Of a stretch of 64,000 nt of DNA, positions 26,301 through 37,780 are shown piece after piece; position 1 is the stretch's first letter; each line of letters starts with the position of its first letter. The position numbers and the translations under genes are program-made. The stretch is from NCBI GenBank assembly GCA_003991915.1, contig RQTK01000178.1, positions 369,715 through 433,714 of the forward strand, given 5' to 3'. The notes beneath the pieces were generated by a model. It did not search any database and was not told the DNA's origin. It was given only the letters and a program-made list of their open reading frames with translations. The stretch is from Elysia chlorotica (lineage: Eukaryota; Mollusca; Gastropoda; Plakobranchidae).

Positions 26301-27818
26301 AATTAGAAGCTATCAAAGAAGCACTATATATCGTGGAGAAAGAAATACCCTGGAGAAACCAATAGCACAGATTGTGATTCTGAGTGACGCAAAATCAGTC
26401 CTAGAAAAACTGGAAGATCTGCAGAGTTCAACTTTATCAATGAACCTCTACACAAAATTAATATAAGAGCAGCATGTCTGATCTTGCAATGGATCCCAGG
26501 ACATTCCAGTATATAATTATGGCAATAACAGAGCAGATGGTCTGGGATGCAGTGGTTCTGGATTGGAGCAAGTACAAAATGACCTCACCTTCCAAGAAGC
26601 CAAAAACGTGCTCAAGAATATGAGAAAAGACGAATAGAAGGAAAGTCACCCAAAACACAAAAAGCATGACAGTATCTATAGATTGAACAAAAAATATTTT
26701 TTAATTATTTAATTGTCATAAACATGATCATATTTTAGTTTAATGATGTAAATTTTAGAATAAAAAAACTTTTAATTATACTTATGAATGAGATTACAAT
26801 CAAATGTATAATCATGAGCATTGTATGACAATATCCTTTTTTTTACTAGAAGATTATTTTTTCAGCCTTTTTTCCTAAAAATTGTCTTGGATTAAGTCTC
26901 TACTTTTTAGTACATGGTAGTAATTGTCATTCTCAATTTTCAGTACCAGCATACCTTTTCAACAACAACAAAAGGGTTCTTCTTATGTCAATATCATTGC
27001 CATTGAATAAGTTGGAAAGGGTATATTTCTGAGAGGCTTTTTTTTTAATACACAATTTCGTCTGTGAAACATCGAACAAAATATAGATGTTTGCAATTTT
27101 TGTTTTGCACTTGCACGTGAAAGAATTTTTGGCATTGCATAAAAAAAAAATTAAAAAAAAACTATCCCCCCCCCCCCCCCAAAAAAAAATGATTATATTC
27201 TCAGATTTAAAGATGCCTGGATCTACTGCTCTATCTTGAAACATGCAGACATGTGGAGAGAGGTTGGCAAAGCTGCACTACAAAACATGGATCTTGACTT
27301 TGGTATGTGTATAGGTATAGGTGGATCATTAATTCTTGTGCTCTTGTACTTATCTCCCCACCCATTAAAGTGGAGCTTTTACAGACAAATATACTCTCAA
27401 AGCATACTATGATCTTGAACTGTAAATTCCATTCTTTTTATCTTTCTTTGTACATGTTTCTATCTTTTAAAAAGATTTTAAAGAGGCTACTCTAACAAAG
27501 CATGTATATAATATATTTCAATTGTCATTTCATTTCAGCCATAAGAGTGTACAGAGAGGTTGGGGATGTTGGAATGGTGTCATCACTTCAGAGCATTAAA
27601 GTAAGTGCCAAATTACTGTTCCAGGATCTTGTAAAGGGGATTGTCATCCTAACCATTCTGGGTGATAAGACATGAAATTATGATTTTTGTTCAAGCACCA
27701 TTTTGTTAAATATTTTCCAGTTTTTTAATCCAGTGGTTCTTCTTTTCAACAATGATAATTGTCAGTTTTTAAAAATTGTGCTCATTAAGACTTGTTCTTT
27801 TTGTTAAAAGAGGGATAG

Positions 27819-27901
<83 letters not shown>

Positions 27902-27949
27902 GCAGTAGCAGTAGCAGTAGCAGTAGCAGTAGCAGTAGTAGTAGTAGTA

Positions 27950-28023
<74 letters not shown>

Positions 28024-28594
28024 ATATCCTCTTTTAACAAAAAGAACAATTTTTAAAACTATATATTTTGCAAAAAACTGACAATTGTCATTGTTGAAAA
28101 GGAGAAGTCCTGCATTAAAAAACTGGAAAATATGTAACAAAATAGTGCTTGAACAAAACTTATAATGTCATGTCTTATCACCCAGAATGGTTAGGATGAC
28201 AATCCCCTTTACAAGATCCTGGAACAGTAATTTGGCACTTACTTTAATGCTCTGAAGTGATGACACCATTCCAACATCCCCAACCTCTCTGTACACTCTT
28301 ATGGCTGAAATGAAATGACAATTGAAATATATTATATACATGCTTTGTTAGAGTAGCCTCTTTAAAATCTTTTTAAAAGATAGAAACATGTACAAAGAAA
28401 GATAAAAAGAATGGAATTTACAGTTCAAGATCATAGTATGCTTTGAGAGTATATTTGTCTGTAAAAGCTCCACTTTAATGGTGTATAAATTGCACATTTG
28501 AATATTTTACCAATATTTTTTTACCATGAAGGACATCTTGTATATTTTGTGGCTAGCAATACTATTGACATATTGATAAATAGTGTATAGTTCT

Positions 28595-28638
<44 letters not shown>

Positions 28639-31600
28639 AGGAAAAGGAAAGAGAGAGAGAAAGAGAGAGAGATAGAGAGATAGAGTGTGTGTGAGTTATG
28701 ATTTGAGTGTTCAAAAACAAAACTTAAGGAATATGTTGCAGGTTGAGAGGCATATTATTGTAACTGTCCTCAACTTTTTTGCAGTTACAATAATTTGCCT
28801 CTCAACCCACGCTGGTGCCCTTTATTTTTTTAAAGAGGCAAGAATGAGTTAGTAAAATTACATAACTTCGCAGTACAGTTTTGGTTAAACATCTGGCTCT
28901 GAAATGAAACATTTTTAAATAACCCTTCCGCATACTTGATTTCCAATATTTTGTCAAAAACGACATGCTGTAGTCAATACTTAAATGTTTTCATGCTTCT
29001 GTACTTTGATAGATGCGTCGAGATCTTCTTCACTGGGATAGTGCCCTTCAGTTGGCTAAAGCGCTGGCACCTGAGCAGATTCCGTACATTTCACGGGAAT
29101 ATGCACAGCAACTGGAATTTACAGGAGACTACATGAGTGCACTGTCTCACTATGAGAAAGGAGTGACACAGCAAGAGAACCAGAGAGATCATGATGAAAT
29201 ATGTGCGGCTGGTATTGCTCGAATGTCCATTCGGGTGGGAGACATTCGCAGGTCTCTGTTCCTCTTTAGCAGACACTGATTACTCTAATTAACTTTGTAA
29301 TAAACATTTCAAACTAGATTGATTTTGACAAAATGGTCAAGAAATATTTTTTAATGCAAGCAGGTAAAATTCTAGCAATCTTTTGCAATTCAGAAATTAG
29401 ATAGGGCATTATACAACTAACCAATTTTGTACTTAATTGCTTCTTATTTATTTTCTTCGTTTGTGTCTTTCTTTTTTAGAGGTGTCTCCATGGCTTCAAA
29501 AATGCCAAGCAAGATATTGAAGAAAGAATGTGCAGCCATACTTGAAAGCATGAAGGTAATCACTTATTTTAAGTAATATTATCACATCTAGAAAACAACA
29601 AACATATGTGATGATCAAATAAAGCCTTGTCTGTAAGAATTTAGTCAGACTTATTATATCTCATTAAATTTAATTTTGTTGAGAAATAAAAAAAGAAAAA
29701 TTATGGCAAACCAAAAAGAAACTATATAATAGAAAATACAGTTCAATCTCTTAAGAGACAGCAACCAAATTTGATCTTATTTAAAGATAATAGTAATAAG
29801 CTAGGAAGACACTGTCTTATTTATATATATATTCTTATGTGTGTATTTTTGCAGCAATGGGTAGAAGCAGCACAGTTGTATGAACAAGGTCAATACTATG
29901 ACAAAGCAGCCTCTGTATACATAAGGGGCAAAAACTGGTAAGGGCATAAGGTTTTCTGGCATATTCAAATATTCAATGTGTGGGTGCCAACTATCTAACA
30001 ATATAAGTCTCTTTGTTTCTAAAATAAAAAGTTATAAAAATGAAAATGAAGACTCCTATAGCTGGTGCGAGTTGAGTGCAGACTCACATGTTTATAAATG
30101 AGAGCATATTTAATAATTTCTTCCATTTATTTTTTGTGCAGGGGAAAAGTAGGGGAGCTCCTTACTAAAATTACATCCCCCAAGATACATGCTCAGTACG
30201 CAAAAGCGAAGGAAGCTGATGGCAGGTACAAGGAGGCAGCAGACGCCTACAAGATGGCCAAAGAGTGGGACAATGTAATCAGGTGATAAAGTTGTGTAGT
30301 GAAAATTGTAAAAGATTTTTCATCGTCCAGTTAATTATTTCTGAAATTTAGTAAGTTATTGTCTCAAACAAACAAAATTTGTTACAAGTTCTCTCTCTTC
30401 TCACCCATCCCATCTCAAATTTTGGTCTAAAAAAGGCTACCCATACTGAGACTGAAACCGTAATAGTTAATTTATATTGATACATTGTTATTTAAAAAAA
30501 ATATTACTCCTCCTCCAGACCCCCCTCCCCCTCTCCCCCACACATACACAGATACAGTCTTCTCCTCCCCTTTCTTTGTTCCAGTAGTTTTTGCTTGCCA
30601 TCATGTAACTACTGCAACCTAAGTTCCTCTTAGAACATCTCCTTTTGACTTCTTCTTTGACTTTTTTTTTACATTAAAATATGTTTTCTCTAATGTTCAT
30701 TACCAGAATCAATCTGGACCATCTTCAGAACCCAGAGGAGGCTGTGACAATTGTGAGACAAACACAGTCAGTGGAGGGGGCCAAGATGGTAGCAAGGTAA
30801 AAACTACTGGATAAAGTAAATAATTGTAAGAATTTATTGATCTTTTTCAGGTTATGATAGCACAAAGTGTGTAGTATAATGTTAATTAATTGTTCATTTA
30901 TTTTCAAACAGACAGGTTTTAAGAGATTCCATTCTCCCTGCTTCTGACCACTCGACCTGTCTGCTCTATGTGAGCAGGAGTATCAGGCTCTTCTTTCTCA
31001 GCCGATCTTACTATACTGATGCCAATGTAGGGAACAATGCAGTTGGATCTGAGATCTAGCTTAAACCTTCTGATAAGAGTATAAAGACGCCACATGCTCT
31101 ACTGTTGAGCCCCCATCTCCCCATTGTATTCCTTCTTCACGTCGTTTTTATAGTATGATAACGAACCCTTCTCGTTCTTATAGTATGACAATACTTTTTT
31201 TGGTTAGATTTAGACTTATTCTTTAAAAAATTGGACTGCAATAGGTTTATCCAATGTAAACACTGTTGATAGAAGTTTTAGTACATACACTGGATTTGAT
31301 GAAGACAAAGTCTTCCATACAACCCTTACTTTAGAGATTATCTCTTTAGAATATAAAAAAGGAATTTTCTTTTTGTTGAGTTTAGAGTGTTCTTAGATCT
31401 TGAATATGTCAAATTGGAGATGTACTGCATTCTCTTTCTTTTATGTGAACACATTTAAGTGACATTGGCTAGTAAGTATTATAATGAAATTAAAACACTA
31501 TGCTTCAGGTTCTTCCAAAAGCTCAATGATTATGGCTCAGCCATACAATTTCTGGTCATGTCTCACTGTAATGATGAAGCTTTTCAACTGGCACAGCAAC

Positions 31601-34600
31601 ACAGGCAGATGGAAATCTATGCAGATATCATTGGTAAACTAATAATTTTGTTTCTCTGATTGTAGAGATTAATGTTTAATCCTTGAGGTTTACTTTATTA
31701 AGATAAAAGTGTTTACAGACAAATCTGTAGCATTTTGCTCAACTGTGTTTGTTATCCTTTTTTAATCCTGCACTACTTGAGTGGTTTAGTGTATTTCCTT
31801 AAAACAGCTTGGTTATACTTTTAGTGCTCTCCCTTTTGTCCTCATCTTTACCTACATATTCCCCAATACTGATTCAATATATTACACCTTAAAAAGGAGA
31901 TGCTCCTATTAGCTTGTAAAGTTATAGTCAACAAATTTGTACTGAACAAAGAATCACCTGATCTGTTTACATAAGATATGCCACAAACACAGTGGTTTTT
32001 GCATATCTCATTTAGCAAAGCTTTTTTAGTTGACACTTGTTATACGTCATTATGGCTTGCTACATATGAGATTTTATGCTCTGTTTTTAATATAAATTGT
32101 TTTGACTTACCATTCAGCAACGATGAAAATGGACAACTTTAGTTCTACTGGTACCCATAAATACAAACTTCGAAACTTGATTATTATAAAAACAATCTGT
32201 TGTACCACTCTTCTCTTATTTATATGTCAGGATCTGATGCAACACCTGAGGACTACCAAAGCATTGCTGTCTATTTTGATGCCGAAAACAACCATTTCTT
32301 AGCTGGCAAGTTTTTCTTGCTTGGTGGTCAATATCCTAAGGTATGACTGTATTTTTCAAGTTTACTTACACCTGTGATTGTTCCATGTCTTTTCTTATGT
32401 TTTTTTACATCATTTGATATGAATTTAAAACTGATTTAATCATGATGCTTATTGTTTCTTGTTAATTTAACTGCTTTTTTAAAATTTCTTTTTAAAAATT
32501 TATTTACTTTTTGTTTTGTAAAGGCGATTAATGATTAGGATAAATCTTAGGCTCTTATTTTGGCAGACACACACACACAAGCAAACAAAAGCTTTCATGT
32601 GAAATTAAAATCTGTGTAAACTATAGAAACTTTTCACTGATTTATGGTAGATTTGCAAAGTGTAAGTTAAATGTTTGAAACGAATTCTTTGAGCATATTC
32701 AATTGTTATTGCTTGCCTATAGCAGTTCAATATTATTTTTAATATTGATTTTTTTAAACTGTTGTTTTATCTATTTTACTTGTACCATTGAAAGGCAATG
32801 AAGCACTTCCTCAAGTGTAACCCAGAAGATGGACAAGCCATAGAGCTAGCCATTGAAACAGTGGGACGGGCTAATGATGATTTGCTTACAAAACAGCTGG
32901 TAGACTTTCTCATGGGGGATGTGGATGGAACTCCAAAGGTATTCATGGGAATGTTTTTTGTAAAAAGTGAATAGTAAGCAAATAACACTTTTTGTAAATC
33001 TAATAAAAGGAATAAACAAGGAATCTATTGAAAGCTTTTTCAAAAGTTTAAAATGATAAAGCAGATTATAAATATTGAAATAAAATAAAATGCAGGTTTT
33101 TCTTTATTCTCATTTGCTCAAATGCCTTCCGGATATACTATAAATTGCAGGTAATGTGTTGAATGACTAGTGAAGTGGATATTTTATTAAAATAACTCAA
33201 TCTAAAAAAAAAAATAGACTACTAGGTATTTTATTTTAAGATAATGCAAGGACTTCAGCTTTTCTAGCTTTGCCTCCTTTTTCTTTTTTGTTGTTGTATC
33301 TTTTGTCTACGAAGAAAAGAGTGGTTATTGGGGTGTGTGAAATAATTTATAATTTTGAATACACACATGATTTTATAAATGTTCACACATTGGATTCAAT
33401 GGAGAGTAATATAATATGGTTAAAAGATATTCAAAAGTAAAATATTTGTTTCATTGTACAAATGCAGGTTTAAATTTTAAGATCCTTAATGTTCTAAATG
33501 GAAAACTAGATGTAAATTGATGAACAATGAGATGCTTGCCTTATGAAAAGGTGGAAAGGGCAGAATTAAAAGCATGGGTATACTAGGATGAACGTTCCTA
33601 AATGTTAAAGGAACATACCCTGCACTGTTTGACTTATGGTCATCAGCACTTAGTCTTTTGAGAGGGACACCTCAGCAGCTTCATGTATCCTTGTAAAAAG
33701 GTGGACCAGTTCTTATCTGTGCTGGGCTGATCTGTCCTGAAAGGTCTTTTACAAAATCTAGTTATTTGAACTAGTTGTCTATAATCAATTTTTTCCTTGA
33801 AGGTAAGAGGTCTTCAACCGCTGCTTTCTAGCAGGACTACTCCCTTTAAGTTCACATCTTAGAAAGTTTATGAGGATCATATCACAAAAAGATAAAAAAG
33901 GATAAAGCATTATCAATCATTTTTCTAATAGCTCCATGCCAAAATGAGTACAGTTGACACTTGTTTTAACATAAAAATTCCAACTGTTTTTCATTTACTT
34001 TTTCTTATTTGGAAAATTGTATATGTCTCTTTACTTTCAGGATGCCAAATACCTATTCCGACTGTACATGGCTTTGAAAAAGTATGGCGAGGCAGCTAGA
34101 ACAGCAATTATCATAGCCAGAGAAGAACAAAATGCAGGTAAGTTTATTTATTTCCAACCTGAAATTTAATAGCGGCCAATTTTACCTAGCTTTCCTTCTT
34201 CAATGCACTCATCTCCTGTCATTATATTATTATCCGTTTTGCTCGATCTTTTCATAGATTTTCTTGTTTCGGGTTTAAAGACATTATGCTTATAGGGTAC
34301 TTAACTGCAATTGCTAACACATGTTATTTTCCTTGGTTTGAAATGTCTTTTAAAAATGTACATGTCAGGGTCCAGCATTTAGTTTGTTCTTCAATACTCT
34401 TTTATACAGTCAGTTGTTTAATTGTTTGCTTTTTTGCCTTACATAGATGAACTTGTCGTCTATTCTGCTTACTTTTGTGTATTTGAAATGCTAAGCGGAG
34501 GAAACAATTTGGACTTTTTCAGGCAAAAAAAGATATACAAAGACATTTTATCATAGTCAAATATTTTGACCATTTGGGTAAAAAAAAATATGTAAGTTTG

Positions 34601-37572
34601 GTATCATACTTTAAACACTTTTTTTCAACCTGTGCACTTTCTTTACCAGGTAATTATCGCAACGCCCATGATGTCCTGTTTAGTATGTACCAGGAATTGA
34701 AGCAGAACAAGATAAAAATTCCTGCTGAGATGGCTACCAATCTGATGATTTTACACAGCTATATTCTTGTTAAGGTAATGTATTTTACTTAACAAAAAGA
34801 CAAAATGTAAGCAAAACAAAACATGATTAAAATTCAGTACAATTTAGTGGTAAGCTTTTGAGTTCAAGGTGTAAGAGCTTGTTAATTAAAATTTGTTTAT
34901 CTATAACCACTTAAAGTTACAAATTGTTTAGAGATGAAATAACTGAGTGTTTTTGGAAAGTCAAAAATCATAAACTTAAACTCCAAATGCAATACCTGGT
35001 GCAAAAGGATCTCAAATGAATGAAACAAACACATGGAAAACAGAAATGTGTTTTAATAATTGATATTTCAAGTTCTCAAATTTGCAACTATGAATAAACA
35101 TTTTTTTAAATTCATGTTTATTTATTAGGGCCTACATTTGATTTTCCTTAGGCATGAGTTACAAATTCAGTGAAATGAGAGGATTTGTTAAATGTAGAAC
35201 AAGTTACTATGGTGTTACTGAATACAGACTCAATAGATAAAAAAAACAACAAAAAAAAACCATGAAGATTTTCAAGTTATAAAATAAACATCCCATGTTG
35301 TTTGTTGATGTGTTTTTATACATTCAATAATATGATGAAGAAAAGTTATGTCTTTTGGCATCATTATCCATACCCTGTTTAAAAGTAAGGGAGTAATCAA
35401 TTTACATAGCAAATAATTATTGTTATAGTTATAGCCATGTCACTAAGGACTAAATGTTGGATGCAATACCAATCAATTTACATTGCAAAATTTCTACTTT
35501 CTATTCCAAGATCCACGTTAAGCGAGGAGACCATTTGAAGGGTGCAAGAATGTTGATTCGAGTGGCCAACAACATCAGCAAATTTCCATCTCGTAAGTCA
35601 CTTTTCAAAATTTTTCCCCAATCAATCTCAATCTATTTGGACTTTTGGCCTTTTCTTTTTTTTTTCAACATGTGGATGCAATTGTAGTTTGAGTATACAG
35701 AAATTGTTCTTTGCCTCCTCAAAATATATTACTTTTTGTTGTGATTCTTTTTTTTATATTTTCAACAGCATTTTGTATGGATCTTAAATACCACTACCCA
35801 TCATTTTTTAAATATAATGACATTTTCAAGCTATTTAATTACAGCTTGCATGGGAGACCCTGCATTATCTCTTCCTTACTTTCCGCAACATTATGAACCC
35901 AATGATGAATCTAAAAAATTTTCCCTCAGCTTCCACAGCGACCAAGAATGTTACTGTTTTTGTTTTAAAAAAATGACATTCATAATAATTATGTGCTCAC
36001 AGACTCTGAAAACGTCTGTCATTACCTTGCCATGAGTCTGATAACAATTATGAAATAAATAGGACAATTCCTAATTTAACAATACTTTTTATAGACTAAT
36101 GAAATGTAATAATTAACAAAAAATAATTCATCCTCAAATTTATGACAATTTAAGTTGTTCTTGCCTATACATTCAAATTTGAAATCACTCTGTACTCTTT
36201 TGGACCCTTTTCTTCACAGACATTGTACCAATTTTGACTTCCACTGTCATAGAATGCCATCGAGCTGGTCTAAAAAACTCTTCGTTCAGCTATGCAGCCA
36301 TGTTGATGAGGCCAGAGTACCGAAATGATATTGATCTCAAATACAAGCGCAAAATTGAAATGATTGTTCGTAAACCAGACAAGACAGAAGAGGAGGAGCC
36401 CCTAACTCCATGTCCTGTCTGTGGATTCCAAATTCCTGACACTGAACTTCTTTGCCCTGATTGCAAGAACAACTTACCTTACTGCATTATAACTGTAAGG
36501 CGCTGTTGAAGATGATGTATTTATGTTTAAAAAAAAAAATTAAACATTGAGATTTCACAATTTTCTTTAAACATGGTACTTTTCAGAAGGCTAATTTTTT
36601 TCCTTAGGCAAAAACTTTTTAAATGAATACTTCAATAGGCATCAAAGGGTGAAGAAAACGAGGGCCATAGACTAACATATATTAATTTTAAAATAGATTG
36701 CAAATGTAAGTAGAAGTCAAATATGCAATATATTTTACTTTGCTTTTTAATGTATCTTCTGCTCAGCTCTTACAGTTCCAATTTGTAAAAAAAAATTCAT
36801 TCAATAGATTTTTATTTTTTTAATAGTTGACATTGATATATATAGAATTTATCAAGAGTGCAAGTGGATCTGATGATTTTAACTTTAAAATTTCAGGGTC
36901 GGCATGTCTTGCGTGAAGATTTTTGTGTATGCCCCAGTTGTGAGTTTCCAGCTTTGTTTTCTGAATTTCTCAAGTAAGTATTTTTAAATTTATGAAGTGA
37001 ATGAATATCAATTTTCAGGAACAAATAGAAACAGTAACTGGCTTTAAGAAGTAATTAAACTTGATGATTACAAGACATATAACATAAATAATGACGAAGA
37101 TGAACAAAATTTATGTATGTTGTGGTTTTAAATTATTTTGGTAATAAAGTGAAGTGTTATAATTAAACTTGACGATTATGAAGCATGTAACCTTGAAAAA
37201 TATTAAAAGGAAAAAAAAAGTATGTATAGTGTTATTGTAAACTATTTACGCAATGAAGTGAAGCACTGTCATATAAATCAATAAAATTTAATTACATTTT
37301 TTTTTAATCTTTGGTTCTTGAAGCATCTTTGGGGAAAATAATATTATTGCTATTTTCGTACTGCATGAACAAAACAACAACAAGGCAACAACATAGGTTT
37401 TTTTGTTTTGTCTTTCTGAAATAGAATGCTAGAGGTGGAAGAGACATGTCCCATGTGCAGTGAGCGAGTTATAAAAGAAAATGTCCAGAAGATTCAAGAC
37501 CCTCACAAGTACATCTACCCTGAAAGTGCAGTGACAAAAGATGGAGAAGGGAAGGATGGAGAGCAGGAATGA
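11304..37572 (+). CDS. WDR19: WDR19 / IFT144, intraflagellar transport complex A subunit (34 exons found, one expected exon missing)
   Basis: Exons: 11304-11321, 12237-12328, 12488-12553, 13396-13521, 13904-14002, 15072-15285, 16328-16440, 16791-16872, 17431-17522, 18024-18264, 18766-18880, 19676-19785, 20565-20690, 23115-23264, 23562-23642, 23941-24007, 25592-25764, 26067-26104, 27205-27302, 27539-27600, 29013-29251, 29480-29555, 29855-29937, 30142-30282, 30707-30796, 31509-31633, 32231-32340, 32795-32938, 34041-34137, 34650-34774, 35511-35592, 36220-36494, 36897-36973, 37425-37572. Phases agree and give 1324 aa (human 1342). Residues 1-655 are WD-repeat propellers (e.g. [11 protein letters not shown]-like block, [13 protein letters not shown]-like block). 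Residues 660-1170 are TPR-like helices ([18 protein letters not shown]). The C-terminus carries zinc-ribbon Cys pairs at C1223/C1226, C1237/C1240, C1262/C1265 and C1284/C1287. IFT144 works in the IFT-A complex for retrograde ciliary transport and membrane-protein entry. The start could also be the internal ATG at 11316, which matches human MKRIF. About 37 residues seen in human WDR19 are missing between K721 and M722. Confidence 0.96.
14300..14600. repeat. A-rich low-complexity intron tract
   Basis: About 300 bases of WDR19 intron 5 are dominated by A runs broken by single C, G or T (AAAAATAAA, AACAAAAATAAACC). I see no gene, and no clear poly-A tail of a retroelement with a recognisable body upstream. 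It is consistent with simple AT-rich drift. Confidence 0.7.
19786..20564. other. WDR19 intron 12 with an unclassified GC-richer block
   Basis: Positions about 19870-20110 are visibly richer in GC than the surrounding intron and contain a short open frame. Its translation matches no protein family I know. A repeat insertion is possible, but I see neither terminal repeats nor a poly-A tail. The rest of the intron is plain AT-rich sequence. Confidence 0.3.
21259..21975 (-). mobile_element. Mariner-type fold-back element with a partial transposase
   Basis: A 717-bp element is bounded by TA on both sides (21257-21258 and 21976-21977), the mariner/Tc1 target duplication. Its ends are inverted copies of CGAGGGCAGGCTGATAAATA. 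The inverted arms are unusually long, about 250 bp each (21259-21507 and 21726-21975), and nearly identical. Both derive from the 3' end of a mariner transposon, including the C-terminal coding part. The single-copy centre reads on the minus strand as a mariner transposase piece with HDNARPHTS and [12 protein letters not shown], the second and third acidic residues of the DD34D catalytic triad. The N-terminal half, with the DNA-binding domain and the first catalytic Asp, is missing, so the element is not autonomous. It could be moved in trans because both ends look intact. It lies in WDR19 intron 13. Confidence 0.9.
22140..22250. repeat. Possible SINE-like fragment (weak)
   Basis: GAGGGTCTTGGGTTGGGAGA resembles a degraded tRNA B-box, and is followed by a GC-richer segment unlike the intron around it. 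Comparable blocks occur near 4500-4610, 31080-31130 and 44420-44500. No A-box or tail is convincing, so the call is tentative. Confidence 0.2.
22379..22450. repeat. AGATCTAG-motif cluster
   Basis: Several overlapping copies of CTAGATCTAG-like palindromic words occur within 70 bases of WDR19 intron 13. The same words cluster at 10675-10732 and 11448-11468, and single copies appear at about 8798 and 57136. They look like a dispersed short-motif feature of this genome, not a gene-specific element. Confidence 0.5.
26218..26680 (+). mobile_element. Degenerate LINE fragment, RNase H domain
   Basis: In WDR19 intron 18, translation in shifting plus-strand frames gives [20 protein letters not shown], then [34 protein letters not shown] and GNNRADGLG. 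These are the ordered motifs of the RNase H domain that ends the second reading frame of some non-LTR retrotransposons, with the SDA and GNxRAD signatures. At least three frame changes and some stops show that it is dead. The upstream reverse transcriptase is absent, as expected of a 5'-truncated LINE copy. It is read in the same direction as WDR19. Confidence 0.8.
27362..28481. repeat. Large inverted repeat (about 460-bp arms) centred on (ACT)n/(AGT)n, with an antisense copy of WDR19 exon 20
   Basis: The left arm (27362-27818) and right arm (28023-28481) are reverse complements about a centre near 27921.5. The spacer is (ACT)n at 27819-27900, AGCAGT-type repeats, then (AGT)n to 28022, which is itself self-complementary. 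WDR19 exon 20 (27539-27600) and its splice sites are therefore repeated exactly in antisense at 28243-28304. The outer arms are nearly identical, while the inner parts differ by several substitutions and a roughly 15-bp indel. Just beyond the right arm the next expected WDR19 exon is missing. It is either a real fold-back duplication or an assembly artefact. Confidence 0.93.
27819..28022. repeat. (ACT)n-(AGT)n self-complementary microsatellite
   Basis: About 82 bases of ACT triplets are followed by alternating AGCAGT units and then about 75 bases of AGT triplets. The two halves can pair with each other, so the tract can form a hairpin and is likely to stall polymerases. Open frames through it give only Thr/Leu/Val/Ser homopolymers and are not genes. 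Confidence 0.95.
28596..28683. repeat. (AG)n microsatellite
   Basis: AG dinucleotides run from about 28596 to 28634 and continue in impure form (AGAGAGAGAA, GATAGAGA) to 28683. The tract lies in WDR19 between exons 20 and 21, just outside the right arm of the large inverted repeat. Confidence 0.9.
28741..28807. repeat. Short hairpin-forming inverted repeat
   Basis: GGTTGAGAGGCATATTATTG at the left is mirrored by CAATAATTTGCCTCTCAACC at the right. With the inner CTG...CAG bases, the arms are about 26 bp with two mismatches around a loop of roughly 15 bases. It is the second inverted structure in the WDR19 interval where an exon is missing. Confidence 0.85.
37051..37275. repeat. Diverged tandem duplication, unit about 108 bp
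   Basis: In the last WDR19 intron, TAATTAAACTTGATGATTAC at about 37051 recurs as TAATTAAACTTGACGATTAT at about 37159. Matching ACATATAAC/GCATGTAAC and AAGTGAAGTG/AAGTGAAGCA blocks follow, so two degenerate copies lie head to tail. Confidence 0.75.
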
Positions 37573-37774
37573 AGATACAGTGGTAGTCGATACAGATGAT
37601 TTAAAAGTGTATTGAAATTAGCTGCCCCAAAAAATTAATTAGGATTCATAAAGATCAGCTTATTTCCAACTGTGTGACTTCCCTCTAGTAAATATTCATT
37701 CTTTCTTGGTTTAAAAAATTCATTTGTGGTAAATGATTTTGCTGGTGTGACAAGGAAATTTCTTTACATGCAGA

Positions 37775-37780
37775 AATAAA
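37775..37780 (+). terminator. Candidate WDR19 polyadenylation signal (AATAAA)
   Basis: AATAAA lies about 200 bases after the WDR19 stop, followed within 30 bases by a TGTCTTGT T/G-rich stretch. A second AATAAA is at 37873-37878. Either could serve; the choice needs transcript ends. Confidence 0.4.

Noticed and set aside
27167-27190. C-run followed by A-run near WDR19 exon 19 as a special polypyrimidine element
   Set aside because: It is an ordinary homopolymer tract, plausibly of uncertain length, and the normal acceptor TTCTCAG lies just after it.
27769-28140. Open frames of Tyr, Ser, Thr, Leu or Val runs
   Set aside because: They are the (ACT)n/(AGT)n core of the inverted repeat read in different frames.
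28243-28304. Minus-strand copy of WDR19 exon 20 as a separate antisense gene
   Set aside because: It is the mirror copy in the right arm of the palindrome, with no neighbouring exons on the minus strand.
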